Source: Odontesthes bonariensis
Lineage: Eukaryota > Chordata > Actinopteri > Atheriniformes > Atherinopsidae
Direction: 5' to 3'
Assembly: GCF_027942865.1 (NCBI RefSeq)
Contig: NC_134517.1
Location: 17,180,009 to 17,244,008 of the forward strand
Length of the DNA: 64,000 bases
Shown piece after piece: positions 35,261-49,510 of this stretch. Position 1 is the stretch's first letter. The number at the start of each line of letters is the position of its first letter. The position numbers and the translations under genes were made by a program. The notes beneath the pieces are model-generated. The model was not told the DNA's origin. It ran no database searches and saw nothing but the letters and a program-made list of their open reading frames with translations.

Positions 35261-38200
35261 TAGTTTTTCGTTTTTAGTAATCACAAAGGATGATGGTGGT
35301 GGTGGTGGTCTCGGAAACGGTTGTTTTGACACCGTTTTTGACAAGTATTTAAGTCATTTGACATACTCATAATACAACATTGTAAAAACACTCCAGTCAA
35401 GTAAACAAAATGCTGCTTTGCACTTGCAACAATATTACCTACTGCTCTGGTTCCTTTGATTCTTTATGACTTACATTGTGATTATGTTATTAACACTGCT
35501 CCATCACAGTGACAGCAGCATGTTGTGCTGCTGCAAGAGAAGCTTTTGTGAACTGCCTTAAACACAGTTTCATATAAAAGGAACACCTGATAAATCTTAA
35601 GGGGGTTGTAAGATCACTTGTGGGAGAACGAAAAAAAGCAAACACAAAGCTCAGATTGACAAACGTGTGTTTTTAGTTAAGAAACTTTACCCCCGATCTT
35701 TGATTTTTAGTGAGATCTCGGATCGTGTAAACAATTAGTGAAATTAAGCCATGTGAGAAATTTAGATTGAGATTGAATTAGATTGAGATTAAATTGAGAT
35801 TCGGTCCTAAAATATGTTAAGAGTTACATGCTGCTTCTTGGACAATGTCGAAAGCAAGAACGTTTAAAAACCTCTGCTTCAAGTTTTCTGGAGAGCTTGT
35901 TTTATGTTATCTATTATATAAAATTGTCATCTATAACTGTGAAATAACTATAGTGGGCAAATACAAATAAAAAAGTAAATACTCATATAAAATGCAAGTA
36001 CAAAAAAAATTACCTGAAAGCTGAATTTAAACAAATCTATTTAGTTACTCTCCTCTAAAAAGCAGGCATACTGCAGGTGTTCTGTTTTTGGTTAAAGAAC
36101 AGTTCTCAAGTTCTTGTTTCCTGAGTTCTCAGTTCTTGTTTTAGGCATCAAAACCATACAGTTGAGTGTGGGTGTAGACACATTATACAGTTAGTGACTC
36201 ATTGATACTGTGACCTTTGCATAATTTTCGGAAAGCGTGAGAAACGATGTCCCAGATACATTCATTCATGAATGTCTGAGAATCCCCTCAATGAATGTCC
36301 TCTCGCTACTGTGTTGATTGTCTTTCTTTATCTTTGATTATATTGATCCAAAACTTTGCTTGCTTCAATGCTTTCATGCCTTGAAGCAATGGTCGTGCAA
36401 AAGAAGAGGATCTAGTTGGTTGTTTTTTACATCTTCTCTGGTTTTCTTGCCAGTACTGACACGCACACACTTTTACCTCCGTCGCGTCAGATGACATTCC
36501 ATTGACTTACTGTAACTTGATTTCTTGGAGACTTACCCTAACCACAGCTGTAATGTGACCAGCACTTGCTGAACCACTTCCCTATAACCAAAGTCTTCAT
36601 TCGAAAGTGTCATGATTTACTCACTCTGTGAGGACTTGGATGAGTCTGTCAACAGGCTTGTGCCCCCCAACAACATGAATAATACATGTACACACACAAC
36701 TGACGAGAATAACTGTCGAGCCACACTCACGAGCTGTTCAGGGATCAACCACTTCCTATTGCACCAACATTTATCGCGCACGACCCTCAGCATCCGATGT
36801 CTGGTACCATAGCAACAGAATACAACCAATAAGAGGACTCGTTGGAATCGGGTCAACATCCTGGCTATTTTGTGAAATACACAGAATGTTTAATATCCAT
36901 CCAGTGCCAGACAACATTGGTTATTTTTAAATCCCTGAAACATGACCTAGTATATTCTCCTCCTCAGTAAATGTGGTAGTCATGCAGCAGGCAGATGTCA
37001 AATATACATTTAATCTTCTGCTGCCTTATTTAATGTAAGAAAGCCAACGGATCACGTGTCCAAATCAAATCAGACTCTGAGCTGCTTCTCTGAAAGAGGC
37101 TGAGCTGCTTCTCTGAAGCTGGAGCTTATTTCTCGACAATTAATTGTGCCCCCGACTGTTGTAGAAAAATCCGCAGCAGCCGTAACATAACGTGCCATTT
37201 CTTTTTCTGACGACTACACCCTATAGGATTATTGTCACGGTGAAGCTGAGACTGGCGCGTTCAAGCTGCACGTGCCCCTGCGTCACAGCGGTTTTTGTTG
37301 CCTTCGCTACGGACCGGTGCCGTCTGAGGACAACGGTGCTTCAAGCCAGACAATACACACACAGTGGATAAAGTAAATAAATATATATTTCCAAGTCTGC
37401 TCCTGGTCGATTGTCTTCTGTAAGAAAAGCGGGTAGTACAGTACAACCATGTACTCGAACCCTCCTGCTGTAAGGTGAACAATGACTACTCGAACAAAAA
37501 CGTGTCTCTACACCAACTGTTATCTTGTTACTTCAGCGAGTAAACAATATGGGTTTACTGTGCCAGAGTGTGTGGGTTAAAACTGTCCAGAGTTTCCGTT
37601 GACTATTGTTGTAAATTATGTTGAGATGTACACGACTGGCCGCGAAGTGGCAGTATTACAACGCTACTTGAAGCTGGCAACAAGAAGCCGGGATGGCATG
37701 AATCAAGCTAGCTACGAAAGCCGGAAGTTGAGCGTGCTTTGCTTTTTGAAAACAAAATACTTTTTGATACATTTATATTTGTCTAACAAACAAGACGTAC
37801 AACATTTTTTCAATGTCAAACTTAATATGCAAAATTCAAGTGTAATTTTTTTTTTGTTGAGTTTTGTTGTTCAACTTAACAAAGCCTACAGACATTTAAC
37901 AAGAAGTGTGAGAAATAAACTTTAATGAAGTAGAAATTAGGACTTTGTATCAGACGATTAAAACTCTACATTCACATAAATGTTTAATATATATTCCATA
38001 GCACGTGCAGTATATTTTTTGTCACTCAAAAAACATAAGAAATATTCTAAAAAAAAGGACAAAAGAATATAGGAATGAAAAATATAGTAAGCATTGATTG
38101 TTCAGAGAGAGATGGAATAAATTCCCAACAGCAGTGACACTTCCTTTGGCTCTTCATTGATTATTGATTATTCATTGATTATTTAGAATAAAACACCACA

Positions 38201-39662
38201 CAGGCTCTACAGGCGAAAAGTGCCAAACCTTAACCAACAGGGAATCACCTTAACCTGATCTGTGATACATTCTCATCTGTGGAGCTTACGGGATGGCGCT
38301 GATACCCAAAATCATCAACTACCTACAAACAAAGCTAATGGTTTGTTTTTTTAAATGCATTCCATCCACCATTGCTATATGGAACGACAATAAGTGACTC
38401 TTTGAGTTTAGTTCCAATTCATTCATATACCCCAAAACCATCTAGCTTTACAGTTACAGTGACACAATGGAGCAATGCCAGCCGGATGGACACACAAGTG
38501 TTCAAGGTTAAATCAATGCTCTGTCATTTAGATCCATCATTTTCTCACCATGCTGTTTCCATGACACTCTCTTCCACTCACGTTTCATTTTGAAAAGCGT
38601 TCCCGGAAGTCTTCGGCTTTGCCCTGCTTCACGCTCACTGAGAAAAGAGAAGGCAAATGGATCAGGCGGTTGAAATGGAGAGCGAAAGGACTGGGAGGGT
38701 GAACAAAAATGTTCAAGAGACATGGCGTGGCAGCATGACACAATAAAGGAATCCCAGCTCACCGAAAGGACTGCTCCGGAAAGCCAAGTCAAAGCCGTGG
38801 AGTCGAGCTGTGTGTCTGGAGGATTTATATTCCGCTTTGCTTTGGTCTTTCCTCGTTTTACCTAACCAGTGCGCACACAACGTTTCTGCTGGGCAGTATC
38901 TGCAGGGAGAAGTCTGTGACCAACAACCTCGTCTGACAGCATAAAAGGCAAAAACTAGAGACTTCTCTTGGCTAACACTCACTCGGGCCGGTTGTGTATT
39001 TACTGTTGCGATCAAAACAGCGCTGAAGTTTCACAGTCACACACCTAGTTCATTGTTTGCTAGCTAATTTTATCAGCATTGTTAGCAAGTGCAGTCAAAA
39101 CACTTCCACTGGTCCGTATTGAACTGAACTGACATGATATGCTCATATATTGGCGCGGCGACGTGCATGTTTATGCACTGATTAGAGCAGCTAGGCTAAT
39201 GTTAGTTGACCTAGCAGTTAGCTGGTTGACAGAAGTGCCACATGGGGCTGTGTTGTTGTCACCTAACTGTCAGTGAGAATGTCCGGGCATGCCCGTGAGC
39301 AACAGAGCTCTTCCTCCCAAGGTGTGTAGCCAAATGTCTTTAGTCGTTTTAGTCGACACATACCGTTCATATCGCAACAGGCACTTTAGTTGACATTATG
39401 CCATCTGGCGTGCACGCCAGAAACTTTTGTAAACAAGCTGAAACGAAACACTTAGGGATTGTCGACTTCTTTAAAATGCTCTGATGTTATCTCCGATGCC
39501 GTATCAACGAATTTGTAACTGATTTAGTATTATTAGTATCTCAAACAAAGAAGATTAATTAATTACTGATTGAAAAGTCTTGAATCTTAGTGAATTTTTG
39601 TAATCTTTTTTTGAATACTGTAATGTCCCATCACTGAAGATTTTCTCCCCTTGTGCTGTCAG
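35261..39662. other. Intergenic region between aff3 and rev1
   Basis: 4.4 kb with no gene I can support. There is a short tandem duplication of ctgagctgcttctctgaa near 37078-37120 and AT-rich tracts at 37740-38170. The last 800 bp (about 38870-39330) is less AT-rich and is the likely rev1 promoter/non-coding first exon region; a possible donor follows cttcctcccaag at about 39320. Confidence 0.45.
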
Positions 39663-39672
39663 GTACCTCAGT

Positions 39673-42600
39673 ATGAGTCGAGATGGATGGATGAAGAAGA
39701 AAGCCAATGCCAATGATGACAATGGTTGGGCTGAGAGGGTGAGCATCACTCGTATCAGCTGTGAGAGCCCCACAAAATACACAACCTCTCTGCAGCATGA
39801 GAAGATGCAGCGATTCAAAACGTCCAATGTGGTCTGTGCATTGTGTCTCTTAGCCTTAAACTAGATGTAGACCACCCTGTTCTCCTGCTTTTGCACAGTC
39901 ATTATAACAGCTAAGAGTCGTCGCCTGTATAACAAGGCATAACGGGACAGCCTAAAACACTTTACAGAAACTCTGAGTGCCAAATTGTGGTACAGCACGT
40001 CACATCCAATAATTCCAGTAGTATCACTATACAGGCTATACAGGACTGAAAATTAATTAGTAAATTAATTAATTCATTAGACTGAAAGGTAATAATATCT
40101 ATGCAACTGAAAAGGACATATGGTCCCTGTAAATAGAAAAGCTTTTTTTTTTTTATTAAGTTTTAATGTTCACAGAATAACAAATCATCAGTTCACAGTA
40201 GCCACCATATACTATACTGTTTATCTGTGTGTCAATAATGGTTCTATAAGCTTATTTTCAAAACGGTCCGACTTCAAAGTTTTTACAAGTTTTATAACTA
40301 CAAAATAGCAATTATTTACCATTATTGTACCCTGCAATGTTAGGAGAGGAGACCAGTTACTGGTCAGTTTTGAGAGTATCATGTTTTCCCATTCTTGCGT
40401 GATAGCGCAGTTCAGGGCCTTCTTTGACAGGTCTGGACTGCATGCAGACCACCTAAGCACTCTTTTACAAACTGATGGAGAGTAGGAGCAGGGACCCCCC
40501 CCTACTATTTCTATGGCATACAATTGTGTTTTATATTTAACGGGGCCTAGTGCCGTGTATAAACATAGCTACTCTGTTATTGTACATTCAATACTAAGCT
40601 ATTCAAATAATACACAGGTTAATATATTCATGTTTTTATTTGTAAACATGTGCAAGGTACAGGGTGGCCGTGCCACTGCCATTTATAAACAAACATCTTG
40701 CATACAACACTGAGCTATTCAAATAATCTACAGATTTTAACTTTAAACATGCATGTAGATGGGACAATGAATCCTCAAACCATCTGTGGATGGCACACGT
40801 TTGCACACAATTTGTGAGAAAAAACTGTTTGACAAAAAAAAAAAAGAAATGTTAAAAATCGGCGAATCAATCCTGGTGCTTCTAAGGCTGGATTCCCCAC
40901 AAAAGCCGTGAATTCTCTCCAGTTTTGTTTTTACAGGTGTAGCAGCTGGTTGTCTGATTTTTCATTGTTTTTTATGTTTGTCTCTTCATGTTTCTGTTCC
41001 TTTTTTTTTCCCTTCTTCGCTCTCCCTCTCTCTCTGTCCCCCGGTCCGGTTCGGCACTATCACACTATCACATCATGTTAAATATTGTAACAAAAATAAA
41101 TGAATAAAAATGAGGAGTTGATGGGCATCAATGGGAGCTTTACATTCATAAAGCTTCCCTTGGCATAGCAAATGTGTTTAGCATAAACAGTATTCAGATT
41201 ACAATTCTGCTGCCATAATGCTGGACAGGACAAGGGGTGAAAAAAAAAAAAAAAAATCAAGTCTAATCAACCAAAGATTTCGCGACCCCCCCTGCAGTAC
41301 CTCCGCGGACCCCCTGTCGAAGACCTCTGGTTTAAATGATATGCAGGGAGTTCGCATTCAGCCTCAGAATTTTGGGTCAGGTGAATTGGAAAGTTACAAC
41401 TGTTATTTACCCTCTTTGATCGCTGCATCTCTTCCCATACAGGGTGGCTACATGGCCGCCAAAGTTTCTAAACTGGACGAGCAGTTTAAACTGGATGCCC
41501 CAAGAGAAAAGCAGAAAGAAGGAGCGTGTTCCAGCATCTTCAGTGGAGTGGCTATTTATGTCAATGGATACACAGGTAACTCTTCACACATGATGCATTA
41601 ATGTAGTTTTTATTGTACGGTTTTGCTTTTCTTCTTCCCCTGGCAGTCAAAATGTTGTCCAGAGTACCCTTCTGTTTCTCAACTTTCTCAACTGTGAGAC
41701 GGACAAAAATGTTTAATCTGACATGCAAAAAATTCCAAATGAGCAGAAGCTTATTTTACAACTTATTGTCAGTAAAATGATCGGGGATTGAATGGCGTGA
41801 AAGGGGCTTATTTGGTTGGATAAACATCAGCCTAGTAAGATGGGAGTTAATTGGCATCTGTACCACACTGTAAACTAATCGTGGGGGAGAATTTTGGATA
41901 CAGTGTTTATATTTGCATTGCTCACATAAAAAAAACATCTCTATCTGATTTAATAGTTTTCTACAGAATAGAGCTTGAGTTTTTTTTGGCGAAAGCTGTT
42001 TTAAAAAAAAAAAATAAATAAAAATAAAATGTACATATAAACTCCTTACTGTTTTACTTTTGCAATCAGACCCAAACGCAGACGAACTCCGCAGACTGAT
42101 GATGCTGCACGGGGGCCAGTTCCATGTGTACTACTCACGCTCCAAGACCACCCACATCATTGCCAGTAACTTACCCAACTGCAAAATTCAGGAACTCAAA
42201 TGGGAAAAAGTCATCAGGCCAGATTGGATTGTAGACAGGTCTGTTCAATGTTTCTTTTTTTTTTTTTTTTTTTTTTTTTTACACTTAAAATAATCCTGTA
42301 CAGTATCAGCTGAAAATCTTTGTGTTCACTTTGTCGTTTGTTTATGTAGTATTGAGGCTGGGCGTCTCCTGCCTTACCTAAAGTACCAGCTGTATGCTAA
42401 ACAGAAGAGCACACTCTTTCCTGGCATGACTCTGCGCCAGACCTCAGAGGTTGCAGGACCGAGCCGCAGCCCCCTCCAGCAGGATGTGCATCAAAAGCTT
42501 CCTCTGCCACGGCACAACACTGAGCTGTGTGTTCCCCACAATGGGCTGTCCTCACCCAGCTGCCAGAACAACTCCATCCCTATCCTCAACCACAGGGGTG

Positions 42601-45600
42601 CTCACCCTCGCTCCATCCAGCACAGCTCGGAGGCTCACTTGGTTAACCCCCAACCGGCTCATTCCACATCCAGTCAACTCATTACAGATTGCAGGCACAG
42701 GAGCCCTTTACACACCCACCCACTGTGTAAGCCATGCCACACAAAGCACCCGCGCAACTCTCTGCCGTCACCTCACCCACAGGAGGAAGAATTAAAAATG
42801 TGAGTACTCAAAGTCATAAATTGAACAGTTCTGTTGTCTTTTTCTTTTGGAACGGCTGTCATCTAACATTCTATTAAACTCAGTTTCTGTTCTTCGTTTC
42901 TTTTTTTCTTCTATACAGCAATGGACTACTGCGGACCTCACTTGATATCGTTAGCCATTCAAAAAGTAATGAAGTCCGTGAGTGTGGAGAAAAAGATCCT
43001 CGTCTTGCTGAAGCATCAAAGGTGTTGCAGGATGCCCCCTTGACCAACGGACACACTCACCTTGTTCACAGTGCCTTAAAGCCAGAGAACCTGTCCCCTG
43101 TGACGGATCCCTTCTCTTCTGATGGGGACGAGCCCAAATATAGTGTCAAGAGTTCACCAGATAAACCTCAGAGCCCTTCAGTACATAGCCAGGCCAAGCC
43201 TGACCCATATGAGTTTCCCCTCAGCCCTCCAAAGCAATCTGACCTGTCCCCTGTTTCTCGGGAGCAATCCAGCACACAGGGAGCCGGTGGCCAGAGACCT
43301 AATCCTCCACCACCCACGTACCATGAGGCTATAAAAGCCAGTGAAATCCAAGTTCTCCCTCAACCGCTTCAACCACCCTCTCAGGTTGATACGATTTCTG
43401 AGCAGGCTCATCTATCCCATGCATCTTGTTCTCCTTCACATTCTTCAGTCAGACTGAACGGAAGCTACCATAATGCCTTTTCACCTGACTCAGCGTCCCT
43501 CAGCGCAGCCAGTCCAACATCCAGACCCGATCCTCCCACCAGCGAGTCATCATCCAAGCCTTCAGTGCGGCTGCTGGAGCAGACTGGCGGTCTGATCTCC
43601 GAGTTCTACTCTCACTCACGCTTGCACCAGATCTCCACATGGAGGATTGGCTTTTCTGAGTATGTCAATGAACTTCACAGCAAACAAAAAGCCGCAGGGG
43701 GCACCTCCTACCCCGGAAAAGATCGATTGAGAAAATATGTGGCTCAGCGGTCTACAGGCTGTCAAGGTAGGAAAGACTGCGTCGGTTGGTTGCTTCTCTC
43801 TGTGAATTTCTGGTTGGCTTTTTGGTCTGTTGGTATAAAGAGCAAGTCTTCCTCAGCTTCCTTGGTCCCAATTCAGTCGGGGACCTTCCTTGCCCTTCTT
43901 GACTGTGAGATAATCCAGCAAAGAACAGTTTGCTGGATTTAATGTCTTTGATGTCTTTCTGTGTGCCAGGTACATCGGCACCAGTCAGTCTCAAATCTTG
44001 CATCCTTCACGTGGACATGGACTGTTTTTTTGTGTCTGTTGGGATCCGCCACCGACCCGACCTCAAAGGTAGGGCATTTTGAAGAAGTGTTTAGACGTAC
44101 GCTGTCCGTAAAAGGTGCTTAACTTTCACACGAGATTATTATATTATCACAAACGTTAAAGATTCAGTCGCTGATCCTGGTTGAATTTTCTGTTTTCCCC
44201 GCAGGGAAGCCCGTAGCTGTTACCAGCAGCCGTGGACAGGGCAGAGTGCCCGTCAGACCTGGGGCCAACCCTCAGCTGGAGCTGCAGTACTATCAGAGGA
44301 AACATGCTCATCCTCTTTCTGGTAAGACTGTCTCATCCCATTTGTTTGTCATGAATAGTCTCCCTCCGTTGTTCTGCCTCACTCTGCTGTACGTGTTATA
44401 ATTGAATTATAAATAAGCATAATCCTGTTGTTTTATCAGAGAGTGCAGATGATGATCTGCACATAACTCCCTCACAAGAGAGTCCTGATTCATATTCCAA
44501 CGGAGTAAACCAGGATGCTGCGGCTCTCTCAATGGCAGAGATTGCTTCCTGTAGCTACGAGGCTAGGTGAGATATCAACAGAGATTGTGTTAATCTTGTG
44601 CAAATTGAAACATGAATATATTCATATTCATATATTCTTGTATTTACAGGCAGGCGGGCGTGAGAAATGGAATGTTTTTCGGCAAAGCTAAACAGCTGTG
44701 CCCGTCACTACAATCTGTCCCATATGATTTTGAGGCATATAAAGAGGTGGCTCTGAGCATGTATGAGATCCTGGCCAGGTAAAAAAGATTGCGAAAGTGT
44801 TACTTTTTTTCCCCTTTTTAATTGCAAGATAACATCAGTCCTCCTTTATTTGCTCTTCGCAGTTACACCCATGACATCGAGGCTCTTAGTTGTGATGAAG
44901 CATTGATAGATGGCTCTACTCTGCTGGCTGAGGTGGGCGTAAGTCCTGATGATCTGGCCCGAGCCATCAGAGCAGACATCAAGGAGAAAACGGGATGCTC
45001 TGCGTCAGTTGGCATGGGTGAGCCTACGTTTATCTCACATTTTAAAATAAACGAAGGCGGTTGTCGTACTTTATGACTTCAACATGTCCTTCGTTCAGGG
45101 TCTAACATCCTTCTGGCTCGACTGGCAACCCGTAAGGCCAAGCCAGACGGGCAGTACATCCTCAAATCCGAAGAGGTGGATGATTTTATCAGGGACCTGC
45201 CAGTGACCAGCTTACCAGGTAGATACGCAGCACCACCTGCTGGTCAAAGCCGCCATTCTACTGTGCATTTGGGAAATGAATATTTCTTGATATGGCTATG
45301 TCATTTCTCTTTAAGGTGTCGGGCATGTTATGGGCAAAAAGCTGGCTGCTATGGGCGTCAAGTCATGTGGAGACCTCCAGCAAGTGTCTCTAACTCAACT
45401 GCAGAAGAAGTTTGGACCCCGTACTGGACAGACGCTGTTTCGCTTTTGCAGGGGTATAGATGACCGGCCCGTTCGCTACGAAAAGGAAAGGAAATCGGTT
45501 TCCGCCGAGATGAACTACAACATTCGCTTTACCAAGGTTAGATCTACTCTGCTTTCTTTCTTTTTTTTTTCTTTTTCTTTTTACAGCAAAATTTTTCTTG

Positions 45601-48600
45601 CCGTTTCCAGCCGTCTTTCCCAAGCATCTCTTGCTTTATCCCTCGTCAGGTGGATGAGGCAGAGTGCTTCCTGACTAATTTATCCATGGAGGTGCAAAAA
45701 CGTTTACAAGAAGCGGGACTGCGGGGTCGCAGAGTTACCCTCAAGGTCATGGTTCGCAAGGTTGGAGCACCGCTGGAGCCGGCTAAATACGGTGGCCATG
45801 GCATATGTGATAACCTCGCCAGGTAAGAAAGACTGACTTCCCCCTGTATGATGTTATTTATGGGTGGTCGATCATTTCTTTGTTTGCTCATCCTTGTCTC
45901 TCACACTTCCTGTCAGGACCGTGATGCTTGCTCAGTCCACAGACAGCGGTCAGCTGATTGCCTCTGCCGTCATCAAGCTGTTCCATGCCATGAAGCTGCA
46001 GGCGCAAGACTTGAGAGGGATCGGCATCATGGTTCAGCTTCTTGATGGAAACCGGTCTGTCCCCCAGGACTCTCGGGGTCCTCGAACGCGCTCCATCAGA
46101 CAGATGTTGTTAGGCCAGGGGCCGAGTGCCAGATCCAATAACAGAGGTTTGGTTTGTCTTTGTGATTCCGCTTTTGTGTGTTTTTGTTGTTTATAGATTT
46201 AATTAAGTCTTGCCTATTTGCTACAGATGCTGAGGACTCCCACCAAGAGCCGACTTCCACTTCAAGAGTCCCTTCAGCCGGCTCCTCGCCACGTCCTTTG
46301 TCACCCGCCGAGCCAGTTCCAGGAACAAGCAAAGAACAGCCGACCTGCATGCAAGCGCCGAAACATTCCCGAGCACGTCTCAACTTCAGTATTGAAATCC
46401 CCTCCCCTTCACAGGTAGATCATCAAAGAAGCTACCTGATCGATGACACAGGAGCTGATCAGTAACATGTTTTTTGTTTTTTTTTGTTTTTTTTTTTAAC
46501 ATTCTGTGTTTTCTGAATTTTCCCAAAGGTGGATCGTTCTGTGTTGGAGGCCCTGCCCGCGGAGCTGCGAGAACAAGTGGAGCAATCGTGGACTAAGAGA
46601 GACGAGAGACCAAATAACTGCCATTATTCGCCTGGTCTGCAGCTTTCCTCTCCCAATCCGCGTCCAGTGTCCCCTCTTCTTCCTGCGCTGTACACTCCAC
46701 CGGCCGGAACGTTGGTTCTACAGATTCCAAACCAGCCAGACAGTCCAGCAATTGTACTGGAACTACCAAACTTCTCACAGGTAGGGACGCAGCTGTTCGA
46801 GGTTGGATTTTCATGGTCACTATGCTTTTGTTTATATTTTTCTGCACAAAGAAGAGGGAAATGGGAGCGGTTAAGTGTTTTTAGAGATTTATTTGGTTTT
46901 TATTACAATTTCCTCCCAACGATCTCAGGGCTGTTGAAGCGAAAGGTTTTTTTTTTTGGTTTCTTTGAAGTGACTTTGTGTGAAGAACTTAAAAGTAGAC
47001 TATGTCTTACCTGCAGTCAGAGCGCTCTCAGTATTGGAGGTTTCCTGACAGGCGAGCTAAAACTAAAAGCTACTCAGGGGCTACCAGAGGAGTGAATTTT
47101 CGACATATTATACAACTCAAAAGCAAGAGCGATTAAGTGGATTTTTAGATCGCAACACGTCTGTCACACAGATGTTTACTTTGTCACTACATTAGAACGT
47201 CCTTGCAGCAACGTGGTCCGCAAGATGGTCCGGGGTGCTGCCTTATGACGCCATATGGACCATCTTACGCTGCCGCACTCAGTGAACAGTCTGATGCAGA
47301 AGCAATGCTAAGTACAAATCCACAATATAGCATTCACTCAAACTTTTTGAGGTTTGAGTTGTTTTAGGCGGTGAAAAATGTGTTTTATCCATTGGCCAAA
47401 TTCTGAGAAGCTTCTAGCTTTAGCGCATCCCTCAGGGAAACGCCTGATTCTTAAAACCAGAGCACTTTGGCCACCGTCTACTGCGGGGAAGGACACCGAC
47501 TACTTATCAGTAACTTCACACAACACGGCTTCAAAGGAACCATTAGGGCCCCTTTTAAAGCAATACAAACACATTAACGCAATCTTACTCTGATACAGTT
47601 TTAAGAAATAAGCGTAAGTGAGTGTGATGTAAGAATTGGGATGTTTGTGTTGATAATGCACCACATCAAGAGGAACAACACCGGCATTACTTATAAGGCA
47701 AGACGGACTGATGACACTACATTTGTGCGTAACATATTGTGTCCACTCTTCTTGATATCGTTTGATTGCATTTCCTTTAAAAGAATTCAATAACATTAAA
47801 AAATAAAAAAAAATGTTATCACTCAACAGACCTTTTTTTTTATTAATATTATTATTATTTATTTATAGATTGACCCATTCTTGCCTTCCCTCTCCATCAG
47901 TGTGTGGAGGCATTTAACAATATAGAGACGCTGCTTTAAATTTTTTAAAAAGCGCTTTTGGAAACTGCCGTTTTCTGCAGAAAAAAAGCATTTGATTCAT
48001 CTGGCCTTATCACCAGATTAATCCGCTGACGGCCTGTACAAACAACGATAGTATAGCTCCAGCGACTCTCCACACGTCACAAAGTAGAATAATTTATTTT
48101 CTATTATTGGGATAAATTGTGAAAGGTATCACATCGCACTAAAGTAAATGGCTGCCGTCAACCAGTATTTCAGTGACGTGATTATTAATCATGAGTGCTA
48201 ACTTGGATACAGAGAATTAAAGAAAGAAACATGACTTTGATCTTGGTGTACTATAACAGTTCTGAGTAACGATGACTTTGAATAGTCTCAAAAATAAACA
48301 CAGCTAAGTTACCAAATCAGTGTTAAACACTCGGATTCTCTACTCCGACTGCAGGTCGATCCAGATGTATTTGCTGCCCTTCCCAAAGAGCTACAGGAAG
48401 AACTGAAGGCTGCCTACAGTCGCGCAGCAGAAGTCCAACCCCTGGCCAAAATGGGTGAGTCAGCGGGTCTGTGTTGTTTTTTTTTTTTTTGTTTTTTTTT
48501 CTGCTCTTACCAGCGATTATATTGTCTTAAACATTTTTCGGCCTCTTGGTTTTACCTGCAGTGGAGCAGAAGAATCCGCTGTTGCAGCTAAAACAGCCCG

Positions 48601-49510
48601 GGGTAGGGATTGGCATCGGTCGGGTGAAGCGGCGCTACAAGAGGAAGAATGCGGTCAGTCCTCTCAAAAAGGGAACTTCACCCCTGAAGAGGCATCACAC
48701 GACAAACAGCCCAGCCAAGATAATACCACCTCCCATACGGTCACGAGAGCCAGTAAATGTACCAAAGGTGAGTCTTTTCATGGTTTCCCCCATGAAGTTG
48801 AAGATATTTCTTTGCGTTGTCGGTCGAAAAAAATCCCAAGAACACTAAATCTACGGGCAGCTTGGCACTTGACTGATCTTCATAGCTCACACCTGTTTTC
48901 CTTTCGCAGACTGAAAATGATCCCTCAACCTCAAAACCAGACGTCCCGTTCACATCTGTGCCCAAGTCAGCTCCTCGTCCTGCTCCAACGCTGGCCGGAG
49001 CGTGTGACCTGACGGACATTAAAACCCTCCTGCGGGAATGGGTCACCACAATAACAGGTTACATGTTTACGAACAGATGTTTTGTGTGAGCACTGTGTTG
49101 TTGTTGTTGTTGTTTTTTTTGTTGTTTTTTTGTTTTTTTGTGGATTTTGCAAAAATATATAGCTCGTTTAAAAATGCCCCTACTTTTCATTAGAACCCAT
49201 GGAGGAGGACATCCTGCAGGTGGTGAAATATTGCACTGATTTGATTGAAGATAAAGATCTGGAGAAGTTGGATTTAATTATGAAATATATGAAAAGGTAA
49301 ATTCTGTGCGGTTTAACCTTCCCAAATGGCCTACTCCCCCCCCCTCCCTTTGTTTCTTCTATTCATTTAATGTGTTACTTGTTGAACTTTTCCTGCAGGC
49401 TCATGCAGCAGTCAGTGGAGTCTGTTTGGAGTATGGCGTTTGACTTCATCTTGGACAACGTGCAGGTGGTTGTGCAGCAGGCTTATGGCAGCATCCTGAA
49501 GATAACGTGA
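39673..49510 (+). CDS. rev1: REV1 DNA-directed translesion polymerase / deoxycytidyl transferase
   Basis: REV1 inserts dCMP opposite abasic sites and damaged G, and recruits Pol zeta and Y-family polymerases. Coding exons: 39673-39738, 41443-41575, 42070-42238, 42350-42799, 42919-43766, 43970-44068, 44205-44321, 44440-44566, 44650-44778, 44863-45017, 45099-45218, 45316-45536, 45650-45822, 45917-46146, 46227-46414, 46529-46780, 48355-48454, 48562-48767, 48910-49057, 49194-49296 and 49399-49510. They give 1381 codons in one frame ending at TGA. BRCT domain at about residues 57-140 (GVAIYVNGYT). Y-family core with HVDMDCFF (catalytic Asp571) and SCDEALID (Asp724/Glu725). Two ubiquitin-binding UBM motifs at about 1076 (SVLEALPAELREQV) and 1160 (VFAALPKELQEELK). 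C-terminal polymerase-interaction domain at about 1294-1381. All catalytic acids are present. The human protein is 1251 residues; the extra length is mostly in exons 4-5. Confidence 0.97.
39739..41442 (+). other. rev1: rev1 intron 1
   Basis: A 1.7-kb intron with an imperfect repeated ctattcaaataat segment (40598 and 40713) and a probable hAT terminal fragment near 41260-41335. No exon seen between the first coding exon and exon 2. Confidence 0.5.
41260..41335 (-). mobile_element. Probable hAT-like terminal fragment
   Basis: Read on the minus strand, the segment begins cagaggtcttcgacaggggg and continues with gtccgcggaggtactgcag. This resembles termini of fish hAT-type elements. The opposite end was not found, so the call is tentative. 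Confidence 0.35.
42252..42281. repeat. Poly(T) tract just after the rev1 exon 3 donor
   Basis: A homopolymer of about 30 T starting some 13 bases past the exon 3 splice donor in a 111-bp intron (42239-42349). Confidence 0.9.
46781..48354 (+). other. rev1: rev1 intron 16
   Basis: A 1.6-kb intron, the second largest in rev1, lying between the exons for the two ubiquitin-binding motifs. No recognisable transposon coding sequence or exon. Confidence 0.5.

Noticed and set aside
37261-39015. Open frames of 70-110 codons upstream of rev1
   Set aside because: No similarity to known families, no splice-consistent neighbours, and overlapping frames on both strands; treated as promoter/intergenic DNA.
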